Below are positions 56,408 to 64,000 of a DNA stretch of 64,000 nucleotides, one piece after another; position 1 is the stretch's first letter, and every line of letters starts with the position of its first letter. A program made the position numbers and the translations under genes. This DNA comes from Thalassotalea sp. PP2-459 (GTDB lineage Bacteria; Pseudomonadota; Gammaproteobacteria; Enterobacterales; Alteromonadaceae), in contig NZ_MKQD01000054.1 in NCBI RefSeq assembly GCF_001913705.1, positions 62,001-126,000 of the forward strand, given 5' to 3'. The notes under the pieces were generated by a model. That model did no database searches and had not been told where the DNA came from. It was given only the letters and a program-made list of their open reading frames with translations.

Positions 56408-57232
56408 ATGGGCAAAAAATTATCTACCATCATTGTTGATGATGAAGCACTAGCTAGAAAGGGTCTAGCTGTTAGATTACAGTCACATGATGATATCGAC
56501 ATTGTGATGGAGTGTAGTAACGGTAGAGAAGCGATTGAAGCGGTTAGAGCTTATCAACCTGATCTGATGTTTCTAGATATACAGATGCCAGGCTTAGATG
56601 GTTTTGAAGTAATGCAGGCATTGTTAGAGCAAGATTTGACCTTACCCGTAGTGGTGTTTGTTACTGCCTTTGATCAATACGCATTAAAAGCGTTTGATGT
56701 TCATGCTCAAGATTATTTAATGAAACCAGCAGATGAAGAGCGTCTTGCACAAACACTGGATAAAGTAAGAAGTAATTTATCAAGCTCAGAGCATGCCGTT
56801 CACATTGAAAAACTTGTCAAGCTTGTCAGTGATGTTACTGGCCACGATAGTCAAGATATTATAAATGATCTAGCAAACAATAACCCTGTTACCGTATCAC
56901 ATTTTTCAGACGTACTTGCTATAAAAGACGGCGGTGAAGTCAGCCGGGTACCCGTTAAAGAGATACTATGGATTGACGCTGCTGGTGATTATATGTGTGT
57001 TCACACAAATAGCGAGACACATATTTTACGTAAAACCATGAAGCAACTTGAAGAGAGTTTAGATCCGCGATTATTTATTCGAAGCCATCGCTCAACCATT
57101 GTAAATAAAAATTATGTTGATAAATTTTGCAGTCAATTAAATGGAGAATATTATCTAGTGATGACTAATGGTAAAGAACTAAAGGTTAGTCGCAGCTATA
57201 AAGAAAAGGTTAAACAATCAATTACCTCCTGA
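56408..57232 (+). CDS. LytTR-family response regulator
   Basis: A 274-aa regulator. The receiver domain (1-120) has VDDE, the phospho-acceptor Asp57 in MFLDIQMPG, VVFVTAFD and the conserved Lys in YLMKP. The C-terminal LytTR domain (about 165-274; ILWIDAAGDYMCVHT, LFIRSHRSTIVN, SRSYKEKVKQ) binds direct-repeat DNA. ATG 56408 is preferred over TTG 56396, which would overlap the kinase. It forms a two-component pair with the upstream kinase. Targets are unknown; the efflux operon upstream is one candidate. Confidence 0.92.
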   Translation: MGKKLSTIIVDDEALARKGLAVRLQSHDDIDIVMECSNGREAIEAVRAYQPDLMFLDIQMPGLDGFEVMQALLEQDLTLPVVVFVTAFDQYALKAFDVHAQDYLMKPADEERLAQTLDKVRSNLSSSEHAVHIEKLVKLVSDVTGHDSQDIINDLANNNPVTVSHFSDVLAIKDGGEVSRVPVKEILWIDAAGDYMCVHTNSETHILRKTMKQLEESLDPRLFIRSHRSTIVNKNYVDKFCSQLNGEYYLVMTNGKELKVSRSYKEKVKQSITS

Positions 57233-57264
57233 AATGACATTGACTTAATCCAATTGAATGTTTT

Positions 57265-58303
57265 CTAAGTATCCGTTTGAGCAGTCATAGTTAAGATATT
57301 TTGTTGCGCATCAACTAATGACTGACTCACTTGTTTCTGATGGAGTGCTGTTTGAGTTAATGGTATGGACACCATGGCGTTATTTTGTTCGCCGACCATC
57401 ACTTCCGTTTGTTGCTGCATAATTGCTTGAATAGCTGCTACGCCCATTTTTGTTGCCAATATTCTATCTTTAGCGACAGGTGAACCACCTCGTTGTATAT
57501 AACCAAGTGTACAAAGTGTGCAATCGACTCCTGATAACGCTGAAAGTTCGTCAGCGAAAACTTGGCTGCCACCAGGCCATAAATTTTCAGCTATAACAAT
57601 TAAATAACTGGCTTGATTGACAACAATAGATTGTTGAATGTTATCGGCTAGCTTATTTAGCGTTAATCGTTTTTTTGAGGGGTGAAAGTTTTCAAAAGAT
57701 ATCACTTGTTCAGCAGCACATGATATTCCAACATTAAAGGTAATATGGCCGCTTTTACGCCCCCATTAGCTCAACAATGAAAACGCGATCAAATGCATTC
57801 GCGGTATCACGTATTTTATCTATGGCGTCAATCGCAGTATTTACTGCCGTTGAAAAGCCAATGGTGTAGTCTGTACCATCAATGTCATTGTCGATGGTGC
57901 CAGGAATTCCTATTGTTAGTCCTTGCCAGTGCTTTTGAATAGCTTGTAATCCACAGAAAGAGCCGTCGCCACCGATAACGATTAAGGCGTCAATTTTATT
58001 TTGTTTCAACGTATCAACCGCTTTATCAATGCCGCTTTTTTCGGTCATGGCTTTGCAACGTGCACTTTTTAGTATAGTGCCACCTAAACGTATTATACCT
58101 TGAACATCATCAAGGCTCAGCAAGCTACATTCGTTGCCTATTAAGCCGTTATATCCGTGGTGAAAACCGGTAACGTTAATGTTATTAGCGGCAGCAGCGA
58201 GTACAACCGCTCGTATTGCTGCATTCATGCCTGGAGCATCACCGCCGCTGGTAAGCAAACCAACATGTATTGTATTGCTTTTTTGTTTATTTATTGCAGA
58301 CAT
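57265..58303 (-). pseudogene. pfkA: ATP-dependent 6-phosphofructokinase, frameshifted
   Basis: The N-terminal frame (58303 down to 57755, 182 codons) has LTSGGDAPGMNAAIR, IGGDGSFCGL and IPGTIDNDIDGTD. The Gly in PGTIDND indicates an ATP enzyme rather than a pyrophosphate one. At ELMG the minus strand has five G (57760-57764) and reads MGA-stop. With four G it would read MGRKSGHITFNVGI, the conserved MGR segment. The C-terminal frame then continues to 57265 with GYIQRGGSPVAKDRILATKMG. Repaired, the product would be 345 aa, near normal. The frame disruption could be a true mutation, slippage-controlled expression or a sequencing error. No Shine-Dalgarno sequence precedes the ATG. Confidence 0.85.
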
Positions 58304-58384
58304 AGGTGGTTACATTCATACTTTGCATTGATTTTTTAATACGTTAACCTAATTTTATACAAGATTCACAGGAAGAAAACTAAG

Positions 58385-59230
58385 ATGCAATTAAAAGGTA
58401 ATATTTTTATTATTTTATTTGTTGGTTTATTAACAGGTTGTAGTACTACGTTTATGTATAACCACCTTGATTGGTGGGTAGGTTGGTATCTTGATGATTA
58501 CGTGGATTTAACCCGAGATCAGCAAAGAAATTTCGATCTAAAATTTGAAGAACTACACCAGTGGCATCGTGATACACAGCTAAATCAGTATAAAGAGCAA
58601 TTAACACAATTTAAATCACAAATATCAGCAGGTGTTAGCAAAGAAGATTTAGCTGAACATCAAGAAAAAATAACGGGCCATTGGCAAGTGTTAATGCGAA
58701 AAGTCGCTCCTGAAGTTGCACAACTTTCTCTACAATTAAGCAAACAACAAAGAGAGTCGCTTATTGATAATATTAAAAAGATCCGCCAAAAACGCATTGA
58801 TGATCATGAAAATTTAAGTAGAGAAGAGTGGTTAGAAGCGAGAGAAAAGGAACAAATTGCAGATCTAAAAGAGTGGGTAGGAAAACTAACAAGTACACAA
58901 AAGCAGAAAATTCACCAGTTAGTTAAAGGCTTTCAGAGTGAACGAGAGTATTGGTTAGCTTATCGAACCTCTTGGCAACAATCTTTTTTTACACTGTTAA
59001 CACCTGAACAATTAGATCAAAGCTATGTAGACGCCTTTACTGATCTGATGATAAACGGGAGAAAACGTTTAAGGAGTGAAGAATTACTTGAACTTAATAA
59101 ACAAAATGATGCGATAAGTCATGAGATAACGGTACATGTATTGAACACGTTAACAGCTAAGCAGCGTAAGAAATTAACGAAAAAGCTAGATGATTTAATT
59201 GAAGATTTAACTGAATTAGTTGAAGATTAA
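58385..59230 (+). CDS. DUF6279-type lipoprotein
   Basis: A 281-aa protein with a clear lipobox LLTGC (Cys near residue 19) followed by STTFMYNHLDWWVGWYLDDYVDL, which is typical of the DUF6279 group. The remainder is almost entirely helical and highly charged (Lys/Glu/Gln), with many Trp residues, and may be a helical-repeat periplasmic domain. Function is unknown. It is monocistronic, between the broken pfkA and pyk. Confidence 0.82.
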   Translation: MQLKGNIFIILFVGLLTGCSTTFMYNHLDWWVGWYLDDYVDLTRDQQRNFDLKFEELHQWHRDTQLNQYKEQLTQFKSQISAGVSKEDLAEHQEKITGHWQVLMRKVAPEVAQLSLQLSKQQRESLIDNIKKIRQKRIDDHENLSREEWLEAREKEQIADLKEWVGKLTSTQKQKIHQLVKGFQSEREYWLAYRTSWQQSFFTLLTPEQLDQSYVDAFTDLMINGRKRLRSEELLELNKQNDAISHEITVHVLNTLTAKQRKKLTKKLDDLIEDLTELVED

Positions 59231-59246
59231 GGCTCCAGACAATAAA

Positions 59247-59270
59247 AAAGGTAGCATTTTTGCTACCTTT
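59247..59270 (-). terminator. Shared terminator of pyk and the DUF6279 gene
   Basis: A 10-bp perfect stem AAAGGTAGCA / TGCTACCTTT with a 4-base loop. The minus strand, after pyk, continues with TTTTATTG, giving a strong U-tract. The plus-strand side is weaker. Confidence 0.85.
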
Positions 59271-59291
59271 CCAAATGTAGTTAATGATTAA

Positions 59292-60743
59292 TTAGCTTAA
59301 TAAGGCTTTAGTAACCGTAAGAACTTTAAGCGTATTCGTGGCACCTACAGTTTCCATTAAATCGCCGTGAGTGAAAATAACTTTATCACCTTCGGTTAAA
59401 TCTGAACGTTTTATCACTGCTTTTAACACATCATTTGAAAGGGAATCATTGTTACTTGATGTTGAATCAAATTCTAATGGATAAACACCGCGATAAATGG
59501 CACTTTTATTTAACGTTTTTTGATGGCGTGACAATGCATAAATAGGTAAGCCAGAGGTTATTCTCGACATTAATTTTGCGGTTTGTCCTGACTCTGTCAA
59601 TGCAATAATCGCTTTAACACCATTTAAATGGTTAGCTGCATACATTGCTGATAGTGCAATTGTTTCAGATACTTCATTAAACATGAGTTCTAAACGATGC
59701 TTTGATGTATTAACCGAACGATGTTGTTCAGCACCAATACAAACATTTGACATTGCAGTAACGGTTTCCACAGGGTATTTACCCGCAGCTGTTTCCGCTG
59801 AGAGCATTACTGCATCAGTACCGTCTAATACGGCGTTAGACACATCCATCACCTCAGCACGCGTTGGCATTGGTTGTGTGATCATGGTTTCCATCATTTG
59901 CGTTGCAGTGATCACAGCACGGTTTAATTGGCGTGAACGGGCGATAATGTGTTTTTGTTTTCCAACAAGTGCCGCGTCACCAATTTCAACACCTAAATCA
60001 CCACGTGCAACCATCACTACATCTGAAGCTAATATAATATCATCTAAAGTTTTATCATTGTTTACAGCTTCAGCACGTTCAATTTTTGACACTAAACGGG
60101 CATTACAGTTTGCTTCTTGCGCTAATAAACGGGCTTCTCGCATATCTGATGCATCACGCGGGAAAGAGACCGCTAAGAAGTCGACATCAATCTTTGCAGC
60201 TGTTTTTATATCGGCTTTATCTTTGTCAGTTAGTGCTGGTGCTGTTAAGCCACCGCCTTGACGATTTATACCTTTATTATTAGATAATGGGCCACCCACG
60301 GTAACTTCTGTGAATACCGAGTGCTCATTTACACTTAATACTTTCAGCTGAACACGGCCATCATCTAGTAATAAAATATCACCTTGGGTAACATCTTTCG
60401 GTAAATTTTTATAATCTATTCCGACTTTTTCCTGACAACCTTCACCTTTAGCTAACGTTGCATCAAGTTCGAATTTATCGCCAACGCTAAGTTCGATAGG
60501 ACCATTTTTAAAAGTGGAAACACGAATTTTAGGCCCTTGTAAATCACCTAAAATACCGACATAAATGCCTAACTCTTTTGCTAATTCTCGCACCGTATTA
60601 GCCCGCTGAATGTGATCATCAGCAGTACCATGAGAAAAGTTTAAACGAACAACGTTGACACCTGCAGCGAGCACTTTCTTCAACGTTTCTCTGTCTTCAG
60701 TTGCAGGACCTAAGGTCGCAACAATTTTCGTTCTTCTAGGCAT
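59292..60743 (-). CDS. pyk: Pyruvate kinase
   Basis: It converts phosphoenolpyruvate and ADP to pyruvate and ATP. The 483-aa length resembles the PykA (type II) isozyme. Signatures are [32 protein letters not shown], the active-site [11 protein letters not shown] with the preceding Lys in [11 protein letters not shown], and [24 protein letters not shown] precedes the ATG. It is downstream of hexR on the same strand, separated by a hairpin, an order common in Shewanella-type genomes where HexR controls pyk. Confidence 0.95.
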   Translation of the reverse strand: MPRRTKIVATLGPATEDRETLKKVLAAGVNVVRLNFSHGTADDHIQRANTVRELAKELGIYVGILGDLQGPKIRVSTFKNGPIELSVGDKFELDATLAKGEGCQEKVGIDYKNLPKDVTQGDILLLDDGRVQLKVLSVNEHSVFTEVTVGGPLSNNKGINRQGGGLTAPALTDKDKADIKTAAKIDVDFLAVSFPRDASDMREARLLAQEANCNARLVSKIERAEAVNNDKTLDDIILASDVVMVARGDLGVEIGDAALVGKQKHIIARSRQLNRAVITATQMMETMITQPMPTRAEVMDVSNAVLDGTDAVMLSAETAAGKYPVETVTAMSNVCIGAEQHRSVNTSKHRLELMFNEVSETIALSAMYAANHLNGVKAIIALTESGQTAKLMSRITSGLPIYALSRHQKTLNKSAIYRGVYPLEFDSTSSNNDSLSNDVLKAVIKRSDLTEGDKVIFTHGDLMETVGATNTLKVLTVTKALLS

Positions 60744-60781
60744 TTTAATCCTTATTAAATTGCATATAAATATAAACAGTA

Positions 60782-60799
60782 AAGGGTCTTTCGACCCTT
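60782..60799 (-). terminator. Hairpin between hexR and pyk
   Basis: AAGGGTC / GACCCTT, a 7-bp stem whose minus-strand loop is GAAA, lies in the 78-base gap. The minus-strand continuation (TTTACTGTTT) is moderately T-rich, so it is probably a partial terminator after hexR. Confidence 0.55.
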
Positions 60800-60821
60800 A
60801 TATATTAATGATTAACTGTTG

Positions 60822-61670
60822 TTAGTCTCTGCGCTCAAATCTTGAGCTTCTTAAACTATCTTTTACTTTCTTTAAGTTATCTCTAAATTTTGTACCACGA
60901 CGTAATGTAAAGCCGGTAGCAAGAATATCGATTAGCGCTAACTGTGCTATGCGTGAAGACATAGGCATATATAAATCAGTGTCTTCAGCAACATCTACTG
61001 ATAACACAATGCTACATTCTTTCGCTAGCGGAGTACCTTCTGTGGTAATGCCGATAACCGTTGCATCGTTTTCTTTCGCTAAGCTTGCTACTTCCACGAG
61101 AGATTTTGTTCTGCCAGTATGCGAAATCAAAACAACGACATCACCTTGCTGACTATTTATCGCACTCATTCGTTGCATTAATATGTCGTCGAAGTAAGCA
61201 ACAGGCACATTGAAACGAAAAAACTTATTTAAAGCGTCGTGGGCAACAACCGCTGATGCGCCTAGGCCGAAGAATGAAATTTTGTTTGCTTGTGTTAATA
61301 AATCGACAGCTCTGTTTAACGTGCCGGTATTTAAACTTTTACGAGCAAGCTCTAAACTGGCCATGGTTGATTCAAAGATTTTTGCCGTGTATTCATCGGC
61401 ACTGTCATTTTCATCAACATGTCGGTTTACATATGGCGTACCATTTGCCAAGCTTTGTGCTAAATGTAATTTGAAGTCTGGGTAACCTTTCGTATCTAAA
61501 CGACGACAAAAGCGATTCACTGTAGGTTCACTAATGTTGGCTTGTTTAGCCAACGCTGCGATACTGGCGTGTATTACGGTGCTAGGAGAAGACAATATCA
61601 CTTCAGCAACTTTACGTTCTGATTTACTGAATGTGTCTAGTTCATTGGTAATTTTTTCTAATATATTCAT
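60822..61670 (-). CDS. hexR: RpiR-family regulator HexR
   Basis: A 282-aa regulator with an N-terminal RpiR helix-turn-helix (residues about 1-77; FSKSERKVAEVILSSP, ANISEPTVNRFCRRLDTKGYPDFK) and a C-terminal SIS sugar-phosphate domain (FFGLGASAVVAHDALNKFFR, VVLISHTGRTKSLVEVA). In gammaproteobacteria HexR senses 2-keto-3-deoxy-6-phosphogluconate and controls zwf, edd, pyk and gap genes. It lies between pyk and zwf and is divergent from zwf. Its leader contains an 18-bp tandem repeat with a duplicated AGGG ribosome-site-like sequence. Confidence 0.95.
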   Translation of the reverse strand: MNILEKITNELDTFSKSERKVAEVILSSPSTVIHASIAALAKQANISEPTVNRFCRRLDTKGYPDFKLHLAQSLANGTPYVNRHVDENDSADEYTAKIFESTMASLELARKSLNTGTLNRAVDLLTQANKISFFGLGASAVVAHDALNKFFRFNVPVAYFDDILMQRMSAINSQQGDVVVLISHTGRTKSLVEVASLAKENDATVIGITTEGTPLAKECSIVLSVDVAEDTDLYMPMSSRIAQLALIDILATGFTLRRGTKFRDNLKKVKDSLRSSRFERRD

Positions 61671-61674
61671 GTAT

Positions 61675-61714
61675 TAGTACCCTAGATCTTTTAACATAGT
61701 ACCCTAGATCTTTT
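61675..61714. repeat. 18-bp tandem direct repeat in the hexR leader
   Basis: TAGTACCCTAGATCTTTT occurs at 61675-61692 and 61697-61714, identical, with a 22-bp period. It begins 4 bases upstream of the hexR start codon. On the minus strand each copy contains AGGG; the proximal copy is at ribosome-binding distance. Confidence 0.75.
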
Positions 61715-61877
61715 TATTGGCTGTAATTAATTTTCTGTGTTGAAAACAGTAAATATGAAAATTTATTTCATTTTGCATTACAATATAAAACAAAATGGTA
61801 ATTTTTTGCAAATGTTTAATACTATAAAACAGACTTTACTGATTGCAGCGCCTAAATATTTCGAACATTTTTAAATT

Positions 61878-61892
61878 TGTAGTAAAATTACA
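61878..61892. promoter_or_regulatory. HexR-type box 1 upstream of zwf
   Basis: TGTAGTAAAATTACA is a near-palindrome matching the HexR consensus form TGTARTTNAATTACA. It lies 91 bases before the zwf start codon, in the hexR-zwf divergent region. Confidence 0.6.
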
Positions 61893-61938
61893 AAAAGTTC
61901 TTTACTGAGCGTTCAACAAACGCTAAATTATGAGCAAA

Positions 61939-61953
61939 TGTAGTTTAGTTACA
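61939..61953. promoter_or_regulatory. HexR-type box 2 upstream of zwf
   Basis: TGTAGTTTAGTTACA has the same TGTAGT and TTACA half-sites as box 1, with centres 61 bp apart. It ends 30 bases before the zwf start codon. A third, partial half-site (GCATTACA) lies near 61775. Apart from these and the hexR leader repeat, 61671-61983 contains no gene. Confidence 0.6.
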
Positions 61954-61983
61954 ATGACAAGATAAAATTAGAGAATTATCCCT

Positions 61984-63453
61984 ATGAAAAATACTGAACA
62001 ACAGTCGGCTAGTGAAATTGTACTTTTCGGTGCGCTTGGCGACTTATCTCGCCGCAAACTATTACCTGCGCTATATCAATTAGATCACGTTGGCTTGTTA
62101 AATGATAAAAGTCGAATTGTCGGCGTTGCGCGACAAGATATTTCATTAACGGAGTTTAACGACTTTGTGTTGGAAAATTTAACCACTTTTGTCAAAGAGG
62201 GATTAGATGAAACCACGTTAGCAAGATTCAAAGCTCGCTTGGTTTATCAACAATTAGATTTTAAACAAACTGATAGTTACAGTGCACTTGCTGACACCTT
62301 ATCTGGCGGTCATGAAACCCGTATTTACTACTTTTCAACGCCACCAGCGATTTATGGTGATATTACTGACGGACTCAAGAAAGCGGGCTTAGTAACAGAA
62401 GCAGATCGGGTTGTTATGGAAAAACCTATTGGCCATTGTCTTGAATCATCAAAGGTCATTAATGACCAAGTTTCTCGCTATTTTAATGAAAATCAAATTT
62501 ACCGTATCGATCATTATCTTGGTAAAGAAACCGTTCTGAACTTATTGGTGCTTCGCTTTGCAAATTCTTTATTTACCACCAATTGGGATCGTAATTGTAT
62601 TGATCACGTACAAATCACTGTTGCTGAAAGTGTCGGTATAGAAGGGCGCTGGGGCTTTTATGATGAAGCAGGGCAAATGCGTGATATGGTACAAAACCAT
62701 TTATTACAAATTTTGTCATTATTAGCAATGGAACCACCGGCAGATTTAAGTGCCGATAGTATTCGTGATGAAAAACTCAAAGTCATTAAAGCGCTTGTGC
62801 CGATCTCTCGCCAAAACGTAAAAGATACAACGGTACGCGGCCAATATTCAGATGGCTTTTTAAATGGTGGCCCAGTACCGGGCTATTTAAACGAAGACGG
62901 TGCAAACGAAAACAGCAATACAGAAACATTTGTTGCCATTAAAGCTGAAATTGATAACTGGCGTTGGTCAGGCGTCCCTTTTTATCTTCGTACCGGCAAA
63001 AGAATGCCTGCGAAGCACAGTGAAATTGTTGTGCATTTTAAACCTCAGCCGCATAACATTTTTAAAGAAAGCCATGCTGATTTACCGGCAAACAAGTTAA
63101 CGATACGTCTTCAACCTGATGAAGGTGTTGAGTTACAAATGATGAATAAAATCCCTGGTATTGCATCACAACTTAATATCCATGAAAACAAGCTTGATTT
63201 GAGTTTCTCTAAAATTTACCAGGATCAACGTGTGGTTGATGCTTATGAACGTTTGATGCTTGAAGTGATTAACGGTAATCAATCATTATTCGTACGTCGT
63301 GATGAAGTAGAGGCTGCTTGGACATGGGCTGACGGTATTATCGAAGCGTGGCAGTCTACTAATGAGGCACCAAAACCCTATGCTGCGGGTTCTTGGGGAC
63401 CAGTTTCTTCAATTTCATTGATCGCACGTGACGATCGCCAATGGGTAGAATAA
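61984..63453 (+). CDS. zwf: Glucose-6-phosphate 1-dehydrogenase
   Basis: It oxidises glucose-6-phosphate to 6-phosphogluconolactone with NADP+. The 489-aa length is normal. The Rossmann motif GALGDLSRRKLLPALY is at the N-terminus (residues about 16-31), the substrate motif RIDHYLGKE is at 174-182 with catalytic His177, and KPIGHCLESS and FYLRTGKRMP follow. Its stop codon overlaps the pgl start (TAATG). Two HexR-type boxes lie upstream. Confidence 0.97.
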   Translation: MKNTEQQSASEIVLFGALGDLSRRKLLPALYQLDHVGLLNDKSRIVGVARQDISLTEFNDFVLENLTTFVKEGLDETTLARFKARLVYQQLDFKQTDSYSALADTLSGGHETRIYYFSTPPAIYGDITDGLKKAGLVTEADRVVMEKPIGHCLESSKVINDQVSRYFNENQIYRIDHYLGKETVLNLLVLRFANSLFTTNWDRNCIDHVQITVAESVGIEGRWGFYDEAGQMRDMVQNHLLQILSLLAMEPPADLSADSIRDEKLKVIKALVPISRQNVKDTTVRGQYSDGFLNGGPVPGYLNEDGANENSNTETFVAIKAEIDNWRWSGVPFYLRTGKRMPAKHSEIVVHFKPQPHNIFKESHADLPANKLTIRLQPDEGVELQMMNKIPGIASQLNIHENKLDLSFSKIYQDQRVVDAYERLMLEVINGNQSLFVRRDEVEAAWTWADGIIEAWQSTNEAPKPYAAGSWGPVSSISLIARDDRQWVE

Positions 63454-64000
63454 TGCATCAATTAAACGAATTTAATACAAGAGAAGAGTTAGACGTCGCC
63501 CTTGCAAACAAAGTGGCGAATATTTTAGCGGATGCTGTAGCACTCAATGGTCGTGCAAGTATTGCAGTGTCTGGTGGTTCAACACCGAAAGGTTTTTTTC
63601 AAGCGTTATCTAATAAAGAGTTACCTTGGACAGATATCACCGTGACTCTCGCGGATGAACGATGGGTAAACATTGATAATGAATCAAGTAATACGCGGTT
63701 AGTGCATGAAAACTTACTGCAAAACAACGCGGTAAACGCTAAGTTTTTTCATTTGAAACAAGGTGAAAACTTAACACAAGAAACACTTGCTGATCTTAAT
63801 TTAGCGGCGAAAAGTGCATTACTCCCACTTGATGTATTGATATTAGGTATGGGAGAAGATGGCCACACAGCCTCTTTGTTCCCGTGTAGTGAGCAGATTG
63901 ATGAATGTTTATCGTCGACAACTGCACCACTATTGAAAGTAAAGCCTACGTCAGCACCTTATGAGCGTATTTCGTTTAGTTTCGCGTATTTAAAGCCAAG
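63453..64000 (+). CDS. pgl: 6-phosphogluconolactonase, 3'-truncated by the window end
   Basis: It hydrolyses 6-phosphogluconolactone to 6-phosphogluconate. The first 182 codons are visible. They open MHQLNEFNTREELDVALANK, continue with SIAVSGGSTPKGFF and LADERWV, and then ILGMGEDGHTASLFP, all DevB-type 6PGL signatures. The ATG at 63453 overlaps the zwf stop codon, so the two are coupled. edd and eda probably follow, which is inference. Confidence 0.95.
   Translation, partial: MHQLNEFNTREELDVALANKVANILADAVALNGRASIAVSGGSTPKGFFQALSNKELPWTDITVTLADERWVNIDNESSNTRLVHENLLQNNAVNAKFFHLKQGENLTQETLADLNLAAKSALLPLDVLILGMGEDGHTASLFPCSEQIDECLSSTTAPLLKVKPTSAPYERISFSFAYLKP

Noticed and set aside
59683-60261. 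A 192-codon open frame on the plus strand inside pyk
   Set aside because: It is the complement of an intact pyruvate kinase gene and has a composition typical of an antisense shadow frame.
1-64000. CRISPR arrays, prophage genes, rRNA operons and riboswitches
   Set aside because: No regularly spaced repeats, phage structural genes, rRNA sequence or recognisable riboswitch core was seen anywhere in the window.

Overview
The window is AT-rich chromosomal DNA from a marine gammaproteobacterium of the Alteromonadales, most probably the Colwelliaceae (Colwellia or Thalassotalea type). This rests on gene content and order: a GntR-type prpR-prpB-prpC-acnD-prpF cluster, msrC-(small ORF)-proQ-prc, the large NAD-dependent glutamate dehydrogenase, pepN with a DUF2835 gene, ccoNOQP, and hexR divergent from zwf-pgl. 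No rRNA, tRNA, CRISPR array, prophage or intact insertion sequence was seen. Almost everything looks like resident core genome.

Layout. 1-4.8 kb: the 3' end of a lectin/M60 metallopeptidase gene, then tmk, holB, pilZ and tatD. 5.2-7.6 kb: a membrane-anchored LytTR regulator divergent from an acyltransferase, with a direct-repeat operator candidate between them. 7.6-14.5 kb: the 2-methylcitrate (propionate) cluster with its GntR regulator, a readable promoter and repeated ATTGTCGACAAT operators. 14.8-19.9 kb: a DUF2057-SIMPL envelope pair, then msrC, a small acidic protein, proQ and prc. 20-24.4 kb: an NhaC antiporter, pepN and DUF2835.

24.4-31.6 kb: a four-gene DUF1302 / DUF1329 / YCF48 / MMPL-type RND cassette. 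It would span the envelope, and its leader carries PsrA-like and FadR-like palindromes. I regard it as the best candidate for an incompletely described system, probably for lipid or other hydrophobic cargo. 31.8-37.8 kb: NAD-glutamate dehydrogenase and pyrD. 38-44 kb: a coiled-coil membrane protein, asnB, a periplasmic pyroglutamyl-peptidase-like protein whose catalytic Cys appears to be Ser, miaE and a GT2-like protein. 44.2-47.5 kb: the cbb3 oxidase operon ccoNOQP on the minus strand, including a 59-residue ccoQ that is easily missed. 47.7-55.1 kb: a small secreted protein, a LysE exporter, a tripartite RND efflux operon and hinT. 55.3-57.2 kb: a LytS/LytTR-type two-component pair.

57.2-64 kb is central sugar metabolism: a pfkA gene broken by one extra G, a DUF6279 lipoprotein, pyk, hexR, and zwf-pgl running off the end. 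HexR-type boxes lie upstream of zwf, and an 18-bp tandem repeat duplicates the hexR leader. The broken pfkA beside an intact zwf-pgl start is consistent with glucose being routed through 6-phosphogluconate. Start codons were moved downstream of the longest ORF where a Shine-Dalgarno sequence or family N-terminus supported it.
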